From assembly GCA_964058845.1 (NCBI GenBank), contig CAXKVR010000116.1:1-64000 (forward strand): DNA of 64,000 nt, in the 5' to 3' direction. The position numbers and the translations under genes were made by a program. Each line of letters begins with the position of its first letter. Position 1 is the first letter of the stretch. Below, piece after piece: positions 22,556-35,078 of the stretch. The notes below the pieces were generated by a model. The model was not told the origin of the DNA. It was given only the letters and a program-made list of their open reading frames with translations, and made no database searches. The stretch is from Carex sylvatica (Eukaryota > Streptophyta > Magnoliopsida > Poales > Cyperaceae).

Positions 22556-22800
22556 CCCTTTTTCTTAGATGAGATCACTCAAGCAGTGTTTTAATGCAAT
22601 TCATCAAAGGCCCCTACCCTGATGGGGTTTACTTTCTTATTTTATCAAAGTTTGTTCCCTGTAGTTAGTCAGGATTTCATGCATATAGTGAAAGCTTTTT
22701 TACTCCAGGAGGCTGGTATAGCACTATCTCCATGTTAGGTGGAATGATGTTTAGTGGTATGGCATCCTCTATCACATGCATCATGACTGAGCAGCTATCT
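22556..22800 (+). mobile_element. LINE reverse-transcriptase fragment
   Basis: Plus-strand translation gives FLDEITQAVF, a stop, then NSSKAPGPDGFT or close to it, the conserved start of plant LINE reverse-transcriptase domains (KAPGPDG motif). It is short, degenerate and cut off. Confidence 0.65.
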
Positions 22801-22879
22801 TGACTTTTTTCTTCATCTTACATGACCAGTAATCAATTAAAGATTTAATTAGAAATATAAGGTTTCTAGCAGTTTTAGG

Positions 22880-23450
22880 TGCACAGTCATTGAAACACAT
22901 ATCATTTCTGTGTTTCTATATTATCCAACACACAACACTCAACACTACTAAGAGCCCTATTCTGCCACAGTGCGGTAAGGATAATGCATATTGGTCCCAA
23001 GTATGCCATTGTGTCATGATCATTTGATTCTCGCCTAACCAAAACCAAATTTGTTGTGTCAAGGAGCAAGTCAGAAAGAGGTGATCTCTAGTTTCACAAT
23101 TAGAACAAAATTGGCATTGTTGGTTGCCCACACACCCTTTTTTAATCAAAGTATCTTTGGTCAAAATTTTCTTATGCATTGTCAGCCACATGAATATTCT
23201 AATTTTGGGAGGGACTGACAGAGTCCACTAGAGTAAAGGATAAGTAAAAAGAACACCTCTATTATTAAGAAATTTATATATGGATTCTGTTAAAAACTTA
23301 CCTGATAATTCTCATCTCTAGGTGAGTTTATCTAGTGTAAGAGTTGAAAGATGTAGTGCTAATAATATAAAGAATGTGGTTCCAGTCAACTTGATTGGCC
23401 CCAACTAGGACCCTTCTGAATTGTATGCTACCCCCCTGAGAATGGACTAC
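22880..23450 (-). mobile_element. LINE zinc-binding (zf-RVT) fragment, opposite orientation
   Basis: On the minus strand the reading frame 23191-22916 gives WLTMHKKILTKDTLIKKG, then CQFCSNCETRDHLFLTC and FWLGE, the zf-RVT domain of a plant LINE. It points towards the plus-strand LINE piece at 22556-22800, so the two are separate insertions or an inverted pair. Confidence 0.75.
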
Positions 23451-23743
23451 TTTAGTTGTCACATCCTGACAACGGGGCCGACAACCAGCCGCGTTGTCAG
23501 CGCAAGGTGATTTTATTATTATTCACAATTTCATAAATATATACATACACTACCAATAACATAGACAAGAGTCATACTTGTAAAAACTTTGTGGCATGTC
23601 CCGCAGTCTTTTTGTTCAACATCTCATTTTCGTATCTTGCGCTTTGTACCTGGAATCCACCAATGTGAAAAAATGTGAGAGATTGAAAATTTCTTAGTGC
23701 AGTATTCAGTTCCAGTCGAGTTATTCTTTGATCCAACCAACTT

Positions 23744-24280
23744 AAGAGAAATGGAATTGCTAATCTGAATCTTACTATGGGTGATTTGTTTTTTGGAGAT
23801 GATTACTTGAAAATGCTTTATGATGTTTGGCTTTGGATACAATATCAAATAATTTAGACTGGTACGAGTGCTTTCAGACTGGTACGAGTGCATCTTCTTT
23901 TTGTGTATAAAGTCAAACCTGTTTGATATTAAGTTATGTGATGCTTGATCCAAATTAGTGTTGGAATTAATTCGCTAAATTGATGTCATTATTTTGCACT
24001 TGTATGTCTTTAGCAGCTAATTTTGTAAACGTAGATTTAATGTATATACTGGAAAATTCCTTTTCTAATTTTCTTCCTTTAATGTAGCTCATTCGAGATT
24101 AGTTTAAAAAAAGTTTATAATTATTAGTTAACTTGTTCGATTATGATTCGGTTTGTTATTAGCGAGTTTAATATTAACTTTGCGAGATTTGTGCTGTTGC
24201 GATTTGTTTTTCAGTTCGCTGGAAGAAGTTATTTTTTGATTTTTTTTTTTTTTTTTCATTATTACTCTGTCCATCTCTTA
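23744..24280 (+). pseudogene. 3' fragment of the F-box/LRR gene family in this window
   Basis: Bases 23744-23857 encode an in-frame end similar to exon 3 of the gene at 28432, with DDYLKMLYDVWLWIQ then TAG. The similarity continues through the 3' flank (for example gtttgatattaag, ttagcagctaattttgtaaac) to about 24280, matching 30390-30970. No F-box or LRR exons are present. It is a partial tandem duplicate about 6.5 kb upstream of the full gene, in the same orientation. Confidence 0.8.
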
Positions 24281-24364
24281 GATGAACTTCATTACAAAAA
24301 TATTGGCAGCGCAATTATTACTCACACAGTTTTCATCCGTTTTACTACTCACGCAGTTTACAAT

Positions 24365-24770
24365 TCTCCAAGGGATCCTCTTGTGCATTGGATTATAAAT
24401 CGTTTAGGTTCAAAGTCTAAATAATCAATCAAAACTATTTAATATGACTTCTAAATTAAAATGTACTTGAAAAACCAAATTTTACATTTTTGTGAAATTT
24501 TTAACTACTTTTTTGATAATTTTTTTAAATCATTGCTTTGTTATGTTCAGATTTTTTTTCAAACACATTTTAATATGAACATTTTTTTCAAGTACATTTT
24601 TTTTTTCTTTTAAACAACGAATTTGTATCTATCTTAAAAAGTAGTAAAAAATTCAAAAATATAAACTTTTTTCTCCAAACACATTTTAATATAGAAAATA
24701 TTTTGAACACTTAAATTCAATTTTTGAACTTCAAATCTAACGATATACAATCCAATACACATGAGGGTAT
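24365..24770. mobile_element. Decayed foldback MITE
   Basis: The outer arms read ccaagggatcctcttgtgcattgg and, inverted, accctcatgtgtattggattg. Inner arms share caaacacattttaatat and its complement with the other foldback MITEs here. No clean flanking duplication was identified. Confidence 0.55.
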
Positions 24771-25854
24771 ATATATAAATTGCAATGCACCATGACCATC
24801 TGTACTCTCATTCAATAATTTAAGAATTTTCTTATCGTGTCGTACTTTTATCCGATCTGTATTGGTCTTATCAAATACTCTAATCATCTCATAAATATAA
24901 TTTAATGATACCTCTAAAAGGAGATAGCCTTAATTTAAGAGTAACTTCTTCAACATTAATTCTAAACATGAGAAATTGAGATATATTGGACTCCCTTCAC
25001 CTATTTAATATTTATTAAGTAGTTACAATAGAGAAAAAAAAATATTAATACAATTTACAGCCTCATAGCAAAATTTTCCAGTAATTTACTTTTGACAGTT
25101 TATTAAACATTTTGGTTCATCTTCTTTTTTTTTTTTGGATATTTCAAAATTTATAATATAATAAAACATACTAAAACTAATGGGGAATTGTATACATACG
25201 TAAAAAATTTCTACATTTATATGTTTTTTTTTTCAATTCTCAGACTTAAATGTTGAACTTTCTTTTTCACAAAACAAAAAAGGTTAACAAGGAAATTAGT
25301 TTCATTGTTTTGGCATATACAATCTACTAGTTGGATTGCAATCACTTTATAATACTTGGATTTGATAGTAGAAAAGTATGAAGTATATTGAATAAGTAAA
25401 AATTATATCATGTATTATGTTAGCAAGTAAAATAATACATATAAAAGTTGTCAAACATTGTCTCACTTTTTAATAATGTTGTCAATAACAATATTTTCTA
25501 CAAATAAAATATTGTCTATAATAACAAAATTTGATCTCAACACACAGGACGAAGCCAGACTTTTAGACTATGTGGATCAAACGTAAATGAGAATCAAACA
25601 TATAAAACTTTTCTACTGCGGATAGGATCAAATTTACACTGCCCATAATATTTTACTCTTAACTATACATAAAATAAAGTATAAATACTCTTTTTTTTTA
25701 AATAAATGACAGTCAATTAACGCCCATTGCTTGAGAGAAGCTCCGCCCCTTGTCAACACATAAAAAATGTCATCCACGGTGTTTTTTAATTCTTTCTACA
25801 TTCTGGCCTTTTTATTCTTAAAAAAATCTCGTCGTGACGAGAAGTCAATTAAAA
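24771..25854. other. Gene-free AT-rich stretch
   Basis: Low-complexity AT sequence; I see no gene, RNA or element ends. Confidence 0.5.
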
Positions 25855-26174
25855 TATTATCGTAAATTTAGATATATATTCATTATGAATTTCTTCAATT
25901 AAATATTACTCCATCAAAACTTTAAAATTAATTATTTCTAATTTAAATATAACTATATTATAAATATACCTATTTCTCATTAAAATTGATTAAAAAAACA
26001 AAAACACTGATTAATTGTAATAAAAAAAAAATAGATGTGCTCTTATATTTAAAACTGTATTACATGCAGTAGCTTCAGACATGCCTTGGCTCTCTTAATC
26101 ATTCAATGTGCTATCATCAACAAGAAAAGGTTGGATTATTGGAATGTATTTGCAGTTCTGAAAGACTCCTGGTT

Positions 26175-26365
26175 AGGGGTGTAAACGGATCGGGTATTAT
26201 CCAATTTCGGCCCATTCCAAATTCAAAAAATTACTTAAATTATCTGATTCGTATATGTATTCAAGACTATCTGTATCTGTATTCAAAAAATTATAGCAGA
26301 TAAAGATACGGTTAGATTTTTAACAATCCGTAACTATCTGTATCCGACCGTTTGCATCTCTAAAC
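26175..26365. mobile_element. CGGATA-family hAT-like MITE fragment
   Basis: The left end taggggtgtaaacggatcgg and the right end ccgtttgcatctctaa match the family ends seen at 8856-9155 and 14707-15385. Related motifs (ctgtatccgtccgatatcc) continue near 26650, so the true extent may be larger. No flanking duplication was confirmed. Confidence 0.55.
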
Positions 26366-26756
26366 TACAACAAATGTATTATATATTCTTAAATTTATTA
26401 TTAAATTGTATAATCATATCAATGTTTATTAAACTGCATATACATATATATTTCGATAAACAATATAACACTGTGACATGATTAGTGATTAATATTTTGA
26501 TAATATGATATATGTCTTATAATCAACAAACTTATAATGAAAAATATTAGATCTAATTTATGAATAAAAAAATTTATATTTAGATGTTATTCTTTACTAG
26601 AATGTACATTACTAATTTATTTTTAATTATCTGAATTATATTCATATTATCTGTATCCGTCCGATATCCAATCTGTATTTGTGGTTAGAAGGATCGAGTA
26701 TTACTATTAATTATTATTTTTAATGAATTTAATTGATAAATGGATATATTTATAAT

Positions 26757-27162
26757 GAGGAGGATTCAAATGCATCAACATTTTGGTGCTCCAATATGCT
26801 CCACATCCTTTATATCAATTTTCAAAGTCCGAACAGTCGATCTGAACCGCTCAACATGATCTTCATAATAAAATATGCTTGGAGACCAAATTTTATATTT
26901 TTTAAATTTTTTTTACTACTTTTTTAGATAGGTACAATATGACTTTATCGGAAGGTCCAAAATCTTCTTAAAAAAGTGATTTTGTATCTATCTTAAAAAA
27001 TAGTAAAAAAATTCTAAAAAATATAAAATTTGGTCTCCAAGCATATTTTATTATGAAGATCATGTTGAGCGGTTCGGATCGACTGTTCGGACTTTGAAAA
27101 TGGAGATAAAGAACGTAGAGCATATTGGAGAACCAAAATAATGGTGCATTTGAATCCTCCTC
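26757..27162. mobile_element. Foldback Mutator-like MITE with 9 bp target duplication
   Basis: It starts gaggaggattcaaatgcatc and ends with the inverse, gaatcctcctc. The flanks are an identical 9 bp, atttataat, at 26748-26756 and 27163-27171. Almost the whole 406 bp folds into two arms. Closely related to 36328-36727. Confidence 0.88.
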
Positions 27163-27607
27163 ATTTATAATATAGTTATATTTAGATGAAGAAATAACTA
27201 TTTTAAAATTTTTATGAAAAAATATCTAAATGAAGAAGTTACTATGAGAATATATCTTATTTTATCGAATCTGTATCATCCCAATCACCTGATGTGCAAA
27301 TGGTGAATCTGGACCGTTCATTTCATTTGGCACGAATCTCAAAGCAGACCTTCTATAACCTCAACATCTACCGGATTAAGTTAGGTCTGAATAAAATTAG
27401 TCTGGACCGTCCACTTTTTTTCAATTCCACCTCAGGTACCCGGGGAACCGGACTTGGATGAGTTATATTTGTTTCCGCTTTCCAGTTTTTCGTACACTCT
27501 CGACTTTCGACCTGGAAGCGTCTCTCTGTAGAACCCCTTCGTTGTTCTCTCCTTCTCCGGTTCTCCGTCGCCAATCAACAATCTATATTATCGAGGTTGG
27601 TTGTTTG

Positions 27608-27613
27608 TACCTA

Positions 27614-27646
<33 letters not shown>
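27608..27646. repeat. (CT)n(CA)n microsatellite
   Basis: A compound run of CT then CA dinucleotides, probably in the 5' flank or leader of the F-box gene. Confidence 0.9.
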
Positions 27647-27647
<1 letters not shown>

Positions 27648-27716
27648 AGATCATCGTCTTTGAATACTCGTGTGGGGGAAATGCAAAACCTAAGATTTAA
27701 GCCTCTTATTTTTAAG

Positions 27717-27917
27717 GAGTTCGGATCCATTGAAGTAACCCAATCTTTGGGTTTTCGATGGGACCGTCCAATTCTAATCCGTGATAATCTATCCGAGGGG
27801 GAGCGCACACATCTCGAGAGATGAATTCGAATTGCTAAGCAATCTCGAGCGACGGATTCGATTCGGACGGTCTCGATCGAAAACCCAAAGATTGGGTTAC
27901 TTTAGGATTGGACTGTT
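27717..27917. mobile_element. MITE with taacccaatctttgggtttt ends
   Basis: The phrase aagtaacccaatctttgggt followed by tttcgat (27734-27760) is repeated inverted at 27875-27903. A one-sided relative (aaagtaacctaatttttgga) occurs at 38950. It lies about 515 bp upstream of the F-box gene start codon. Confidence 0.65.
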
Positions 27918-28431
27918 GTTCCCTAACAATTAGGTCAGGTTCGAATTTGATCCGTGAAACTTCACTTGTTACAATAGTACCCTCAAACGAAGTAATATTT
28001 CCATATTGGATTGCCTTTAACATTTAACTATACTTCTTTTTAATTAATTAATTAATTTCAACACCGATTTTTATTAAATTGACAGGCATTGCTCCATTTT
28101 TCCAACAGAATAAGGCACAATATCTGTTAAATTAATTGATGCAATGTAGTACTAACTTATTTTTTGGATCATAATTTGTGTAATAAACAGCTAGTAATAG
28201 GTGAAGAAAAATCAGAATTACTTTTGGATCATTACTCTATCCAAATACTTTCTGTTAGCTTTTTTTCTTTCAAATATCAATTAAATTTCAAAGTAGAGCT
28301 CTAAAGTCCATAATATTTTTTATAATGCAATGCTGTTACTTATTTCCTGTTCTTCTGTTCTTGTTCTCTTCAGAAGCCGAGTCATTGAATATCACAAGTC
28401 GAAGAATTCTCTGAAATCTACAAATAAAACA

Positions 28432-30355
28432 ATGCCTCGACGTAAAGCTAAACCTAAACCATCACATAAACCTACTGGCACCAGATCCAAAAAAATTTCA
28501 AGTACCATAGACAGGATAAGTAAATTACCAGACCATCTCTTACATCACATCCTTTCCTTTCTCCCACTAGAACAAGCAGGCCGTACCAGTATATTGTCAC
28601 ATAGGTGGAGACATGTATGGGCCTCAATGCAAGGCCTGAAATTTTTCATTGATGAATTTGACAAGTACAAGTCCGATAAGTTCATCAGTTATGTCAATGC
28701 CGCACTGCCTTACTGCTTAAAACAAGATCTTCAAGTTTTCAAAACATTTTTGTTCAGTGCTTCTCCCACTAATCGTGCAGCAAGCGCAAGATGGATCAAT
28801 CATGTGTTAAAGAACGATGTTCGGGTTCTTCACATTATAATCCGGCCTAAAACTGGTAAAAATGTGATTTTATCCCGACCTATGTTTTCTAGCCAGTCTT
28901 TAGAGGAATTGAGTTTATTTTGTTTCCCAAAAGTGAGAATAATTACACCAAATGTTATCAGTTTAAGCCAACTCAAAATTTTGAGCCTACAACGGATGGA
29001 TGTGAAGTCAGCTTTTATGGAGAAGATAATTTCTGGGTGCCCGAGGCTTGAAAATTTGAATTTGCATTATTGTTGGTTAAGCTGTTCAGGGATTTCTTCA
29101 AGGATGTTGAGAAATTTGGTCGTGGAAAATTGTGGAATACTGAACAAGTTCTACATTTGTACGCCTAACCTTGAAAAATTGCGTTTTAATCAAAAATATA
29201 AAGTATCCTGGCCTTATGACGTGCTCGCTGAAAGGGTATGTTTTGGTATATCTCTAGTCTTAGATTTTAGTTATTATGAAAACCTCATGCTCTCTCGCTC
29301 TCTCGCTCTCTCTCTCTCTCTCTCAAGTTACAGAATCTGTGATAAAGGAAAGGTACTTTGTCTAGTGGGTGTGTTTGGAGGAGTTCACATCCTCTGAGGT
29401 AACACAACATTTGAGTTTAGATCCTGATCATCCGATCAGAATTTGGGCCAATCCGGCCCTAGGTGGAATGCACAAGGTGCCCCTTTAATATTTGTGCCAA
29501 GGCAGATCGGATGGTCCTCATGTAAACTCAAAATTTCTGTCACCTTACGTGATATGAATTCGGGTTCGAAGGGGGAAGGGGGTGGTTTCTTTTATTCTAC
29601 TCTTTTTTATTATTATTAATGTAACTTCTTTTTGGGCAAGAACTTGGAGCTAACCACAAAAGAAAAGATGATATTGAAATTGGAACTTAGTTTCCAATTG
29701 GTACGTAATTGTATGGTGGGCTAAACCTGTATGAGGTGGAGATCCATTTCGGTGTGTGTTCTAACTAGAACTTTCTCTGTCTTTAGTTTTATCGTCAGTT
29801 AAAGCTAGATTCCCAAAGTTTGAAGCTAGATGTCCCAAATTTGAAGAGCTTAATACTTGGTGGATATTGGGTTGCCCGTTATCCTGCTTCTGTCACATTC
29901 TTTCTTCAACACTCACCTATGCTTGAAAAGCTTACTCTGATCTGCAATGAGGTACCATTTCTTTCTTCTATTTGGTCTATTAGTCACTGTGCCACAACTC
30001 ATGATAGATAGTAATAGTATCACCTGGAAGTGCAACACTTGATGTGCTATGTAGTATGATTGTTTTTATTTTTTATTTGTAGGTTCCTGGATATTGGAAA
30101 GATGTGGAACCAGTTAACTTGTCGAGTGATTTGTGTTTCCAATGCAAAAATCTGAAGTCAGTTGATATAATAGGCAGCAAGTTTGATGAAAATATACCGC
30201 ATCTAATACAGATTTTTAAGAGAAATGGACTTGCTGATCTGAATCCGACTGAGGGTGATTTGGGTGATTTGGGTGATTCGTCTTTTGGAAATGATTGCTT
30301 GAAAATGCTTTATGATGTCTGGCATTGGATACATTTTCAAATGATTTATACATAA
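28432..30355 (+). CDS. F-box/LRR (FBD-like) protein, copy A
   Basis: Substrate-recognition subunit expected in an SCF ubiquitin ligase; the target is unknown. Three exons, 28432-29235, 29787-29951 and 30083-30355, join in phase 0 with GT-AG introns to give 413 residues. The F-box is at about residues 28-68 (SKLPDHLLHHILSFLPL...RTSILSHRWRHVW), followed by LRR-like segments (ISLSQLKILSLQRMDV, CPRLENLNLHYC) and an FBD-like C terminus (CFQCKNLKSVDIIG, CLKMLYDVW). I chose the ATG at 28432 because it precedes a basic leader also found in copy B. An upstream in-frame ATG at 28330 would add 34 residues. Intron 1 contains a CT microsatellite and a MITE. Copy B on the opposite strand at the right edge and a 3' fragment at 23744 are relatives. 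Confidence 0.85.
29390..29575. mobile_element. MITE in F-box gene intron 1
   Basis: Inverted ends: tcctctgaggtaacac...tttgagttta at the left and taaactcaaaatttctgtcacctta at the right. Copy B lacks this insertion at the equivalent intron position. Confidence 0.5.
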
Positions 30356-31610
30356 CCCACTGAAGAAGAATCCCTTTTATACAGCTATGACTGCATCTAC
30401 TTTTTGTGTGTCAGTGTGTGGATTGGGGAGTGGGTATAAGTTCAAACCTGTTTGATATTAAGATATGTGATGCTTGATCAAAATCAGTGTTGGAATTAAA
30501 TTTGCTAAATTGATGCCATTAATTTGCACTTGTATGCCTTTAGCAGCTAATTTTGTAAACGTTGATGTAATGTGAATACTGGTAAGTTCTTTTTATTCCT
30601 TATTAATCTGGATGTCTGCACCAACAATTTTTTATCTGTTCTTTGAGTTTCTTTCGATTTTTGTTGCGGTTTTCGTTTGGAATGGAGGGTTACCTGCTTT
30701 TACTTGATGCACCAAAACATTTGTGTGGGATTAACCCGAGATGTGTGAGAACAGTGGAGGGATTAGGGCTGGCAAAAAAATGAAAAAAAAAAACCGTTGC
30801 TTTGAGATCGGTTTGAAAAAAAGTACGTAATTAGCTTGTTTGATTTATGATTCAGTTTGTTATTTGTGAGTTCAAATTTAACTTAGCTAGATTCATGCTA
30901 GCTCGATTCGTTTTTCATCTCGTTGTAAGAAGTTATTTGGGATATATTTTTTTTTTCATTATTTTTCTGTGTAAATTTGTTATAAAAAGATGTTTTCTGG
31001 GCCCATGGTCTATTGCTGGATCACAACATCATATCGATGAAAATATTTAGCTATACGGGACTCACAGCACGAATGAGCCTGAGCCCTTGCGTGCATGATT
31101 CGTGATAAATCCAAGGATGAGCAGATTGGTGAAATTGTATTTGTAAGACTTCAAGGGTTCTTATTCCAAGACTGGCACTGCTTGTTTGTTTTGATACATA
31201 ATAGTTTCCTAAATTACACCTTTACAAAGCTTGACCCCTGTCAGTGAGGAAGTATTTGAAGAAATTGAGCAAAAGATGGTACTACTGGTACCACTATTGG
31301 CAAATGCTTAGTCTATGTTGTGATATGAGTGCTGTACCAGTTGTATACTTTAGATGCTGTTTTACTGTGAATGTTTTACGTTGGATGCTGGTGTCCAGGT
31401 TGTGATGTACCAGTGTTGGTACCAATCTGAGCTGTTGTCTTTTTTGGATTGACGAAGTTATAGGTTTGAGTCCCTTGCTAACTGCGCTGCTATTGATGCC
31501 AAAAGAGTAGCCGATATGTGAATGCCCCATTTAAGCTTCAGCAACACACACCTGATGTGTGAATGCCCCATTTAAGCTTTAATTTCATGAGGCAGGTGTA
31601 TCTTTTTTTT
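30356..31610. other. 3' flank of F-box copy A and gene-free sequence
   Basis: Up to about 30980 the sequence is homologous to the 3' flanks of the fragment at 23744 and of copy B (61640-62250, inverted). Beyond this I see no gene; several ggtacc-containing phrases occur at 31275-31440. Confidence 0.6.
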
Positions 31611-32720
31611 TTTTGAAATTAAAGTTAGTATTGAGCGAAAAATATTGCATGCAGTCCCATACATTACAAAAAAACAAATAGCTTATACTTGAGCTTTACA
31701 TAAGCTTCCATTTATTCATGTCTGGAAAAATTTTACGATAAGTGTAGTAGAGCCAGAAAAAAAATTAAGGAGATAATTTAACTTTAGTATTGCTCCTTGT
31801 TTAGTTAATATCAAAAAGTATAATAAAGCATTCAACATCAAGAACTTGTAGTTTGATTTGTCATGAGCTTTCTCAATAATTAGTCCAAGGAATAAAAAAC
31901 TATCTAATTACACTTCAATCAGTTAGAAAAATCTCAATTTAAAAAAATTACAAAAAACTATTCATGGAAGACCGGGTAGTCACCAAGGCACATGCGGGGC
32001 GTGCACTGGTGGTCGGGCTATATTCCGGAGAGCCGGGCAGTCGTGAAGGTACATTCGAGAAATACGGTAGAGTCGTGAGGCTACATTTGGGTCAGTACTC
32101 GGGACAAGGCGAGGGAATTCATATCCTCTGCATTAACTCAAAAAGGAATAGGAATCTTTGAGTTAATGTATCTGGATCGTCCGATCAGCTTCAAAATTCG
32201 TGCGAATTAAATCCGTACTAATATTAAAGACTTCCTACGTTATAGGCTGGAGTCAGATGGACTCCGTTTACAATCAGACAATCGAGATGCATTAACTCAA
32301 AAGATGTTTTTTTGAGTTAATGCAGACGATGCGGAGTTTAGTTCTTCCATTCAACAGTTGCCAGCCATCTTCAAGCCCAAAATATGTAAATGGTTAACAT
32401 TGATTTCCTCTGATACTTTATTCTTTCATTTTTTTTTTCTCCAAGTGGTAAGAGAATAATATTGACTTTTAATATGAGAAAATTTTAAAACATATTTGAT
32501 AATGTATTTTCTTGGTGCATCCTTTACTGCTAGTATATATATTTTGGAAGGGTAGTTGATGATAGCTTATATTAAAGATGAAAAAAAATCATACTTATTT
32601 GATGGTCTATTCACATTGAATTACTCATGAAAAATTTGTGTGCTTTTATATTAAAATAATGCATGTACATTATTTTAGAAAGTAGTTGCTTCATAGAGTT
32701 TGGTTGTTCTCTAATCAAAT
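31611..32720 (+). repeat. Local duplication, copy 1
   Basis: Blocks at 31611-31740, 32350-32540 and 32560-32705 match 37741-37840, 38195-38230 plus 38690-38800, and 38800-38930 in the same order and orientation, for example catcttcaagcccaaaatat and ctcatgaaaaatttgtgtgc. The interior differs: this copy holds a GC-richer stretch (31965-32110) and a MITE (32115-32335). Confidence 0.7.
32115..32335. mobile_element. MITE with tgcattaactcaaaa ends, copy 1
   Basis: Left end atatcctctgcattaactca; right end, inverted, ccgcatcgtctgcattaact. The interior (gattaaatccgtactaat, gactccgtttacaatc) matches the copy at 46995-47197. An extra internal copy of the end motif lies near 32288. Confidence 0.75.
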
Positions 32721-33969
32721 ATTAAATACGTAAAAAAAAGGAAATTTTTTTTTATGCCACTCCAAAACATAGAAATTAGGAAATTGCCACCTCAAAATAT
32801 GAAATTAGTTATTTGCCACTCCAAAGTCATTAAATTAAGCAAATTGCCACAATTATACATATAATTCAGATATTTAATTTAAATTTTTCTGAAAATTCAA
32901 TAAATTTCAATAGTGACCAAAATACCCCTGCTGAAGATTATGTGAAATACCTGAATCCGTTTGCTCCGCCAGTTCCCAAACCTAATTTTGGTAACCAGGC
33001 CGACTTTCCCTCCTCCGCCCCGCCTGTCTCTCTGATCATACGCCAGTTCTCTCCTCCGCCCGCCTGTCTCTCCTTCGCACGGTTCTTTCTCCGCCAGCGG
33101 TGCCAGTCCCTCCTCCACACAAGCTTCTCCACCAGCAGTTTGTGTTTTTAATTGATTGAATTAAAAAATGGGGATATTCACTAATAAGGATCCTAAACCC
33201 GTTAACACTGTCAGATTGGCGCTGGCTCTCCGTCAGTCTACCCAACTTACAACACTCCCATCAATTGGCCCTGTTAAGAATGTCTCTGTATTTAATTTTG
33301 ATTATGGGGAGGTGCAGCATACCTATTAGAATACAAAGGTTGCCTCATTCAGTATGAAACAATCTATAAATCAGATGCAGTGTCACCTTTTCAAATGGAA
33401 AATTCAGCTCGAATCAATCAGTTCTCATCTATAGGATATACATATCCTCTCTTTCAAGATAGTTAAAAGCTTTCAGTTTTTTGCCAGTATAATTCTCACA
33501 GCTCATATGTTGCATATCTTGATGTATTAAGTGGCTGAGTTTGTAATGAACTGTTACTGGTAATTGATGATGCCTACGGGCTATTACCCAAAAAAGAAAA
33601 AATTCTGAAACTAGGGTTGAAAGAGACACCATCCATCTAAGCCATTAATTCTGAAACAATCTTGGCATTGGATTACTTCATACATATTCTTACAAGTTTA
33701 ACAAAAGGTAGTACCTATACAGTGAAATTAAAATATGCTAAACATAGTGGCAGCCAATTGATGTGCTACATAAAACAATAGATTCAACAAGATAGCTACA
33801 ATTATTTGCTTCCGACATGTTATCATTCCATACGAAATAGATTCAACAAGATAGCTACAATTAAAATTAGCATCAAATTAGCTTCCAAACATCATCATCA
33901 TTACTAAAATTCTAATCTAACCCTAAAGATCATCATCATTACTAAAATTCTAACATCTAAATATCAACA
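32721..33969. other. Gene-free sequence with a GC-rich patch
   Basis: The stretch 32755-32930 repeats the phrase gccactccaaa/ttgccac, a look often seen at transposon ends. The stretch 32990-33145 is GC-rich and pyrimidine-rich with no recognisable protein. Direct repeats atagattcaacaagatagct occur at about 33778 and 33837. No supported gene. Confidence 0.5.
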
Positions 33970-34230
33970 CTACTTGCATATCATTACAATTAAAACAACA
34001 GTCATCACAAAGATATTTATAGCAACGAGGAATTTAATCTTCTCTGCTAATTTAATAAGGCGAGAGTTGCGTTTCTTTCTTTCTCCCATCTCAATATCAT
34101 ATCGAGCTTCATTTCTACAAACGTCCGATACCACATGCTCGACAACACTCCGCTGTGTCACAATTCCTAATTCGTGAAGATATTTCTCGTACTCGTCCTC
34201 CCACATGAAGAAGTTGCAACTACTAGTCCA
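33970..34230 (-). pseudogene. GRF-type zinc-finger family remnant, C-terminal exon
   Basis: After a splice-acceptor-like tgtaattgcag, the minus strand encodes CNFFMWEDEYEKYL, resembling the end of a GRF zinc finger (C-x-F-F-x-W-x-D-E). A charged helical stretch and a hydrophobic C-terminal segment (FLVAINIFVMTVVLIVMIC) follow, as in the small plant GRF proteins with a membrane tail. I could not find the upstream exon with the CxCG part, so I call it a remnant. This is a family guess from a short match. Confidence 0.45.
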
Positions 34231-34302
34231 CTGCAATTACAGAAAAGGAAAGGTTCATTGAATGGTACCAATTATTAACAACACTGGACTTGACCTTGAG
34301 TC

Positions 34303-34350
34303 GGTACCCACAGTACCAGTATGTGCATCTACTGATACTATAATGCCATT
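34303..34350 (+). repeat. Left arm of a 48 bp perfect inverted repeat
   Basis: Starts ggtacccacagtaccagtat and is the exact reverse complement of 35079-35126. The two arms enclose 728 bp. No terminal duplication was found. Confidence 0.9.
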
Positions 34351-35078
34351 CAGAATTAATATTAAACCAACAATAATATTTAATAATGTTAAACTGATTT
34401 TTCAAAAAAAATATATATATTTATAGAAGTTAATGTGAAGTAGTGCTCTTATGTATATATTTCAACCATGTTATTTGTGTGCCTGTGGCTATCCAGAAAA
34501 TGGAACAGACAAAATGAAAAAAAAAAGAAAAAAAAAAAAAAGGCAAATTGAACACATCAAACCAAGCACAATGGTTACTGAAAAGAAAAAAATGGCAGTC
34601 AGCCTACTCTGGAAGGTATACTTCATTGGTAAAATTTTATTCTTCAGCTAGAACACATAAAAATGAAACCAAATTATATCTTGAGTTACTAAGAGCAATG
34701 TCGTTGACTCATTGTCATGATCAATAACATCAGATATTAACTCGTTGACTCGTTGTGCACTGGTACCATACCCAAACAGTCAATACCAGCATTACATCAC
34801 AATTGTCTAGAAGAAAAGCTACCCTAATTCTACCCTATTACATTGAACCTCAAATCAAGCCATAAAACCATCCAAAACAAGTTTACAACATTAACAAAAA
34901 AAAAAACCACATCTAAAAACCAAGAAGATGCGATTTATTGTTTCAAAGAAAAAGTAATCTATTAGAGGTCCTTTCAGCAATTGTTTCAATGAGGTTTATC
35001 AACTTCCTAAATAAAGAAAATTAAAAATTCAATGCATTTGAAAATTAATAAAACAAGTCATCATATTCAAGGGGTATA

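Larger units (their letters stand above)
25855..27250. mobile_element. Older Mutator-like non-autonomous element with nested insertions
   Basis: The left end (about 25860-25975) and the right end (27170-27248 plus 26700-26756) are inverted copies related to the terminal repeats of the 20748-21899 element (aatttagatatat, ttatttct, atttaaatataactatattataaat). The right arm is split by the foldback MITE at 26757-27162, and the interior holds a CGGATA-type hAT-like piece starting at 26175 (ttaggggtgtaaacggatcg). Boundaries are approximate. Confidence 0.55.

Noticed and set aside
23466..23500. Short hairpin ctgacaacg...cgttgtcag as a regulatory RNA
   Set aside because: Only 9 bp arms in a LINE-derived area; too weak to claim.
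32942..33151. Proline-rich ORF in a GC-rich patch, possible captured exon
   Set aside because: Composition alone; no domain, no supporting splice sites, and no paired transposon end found.
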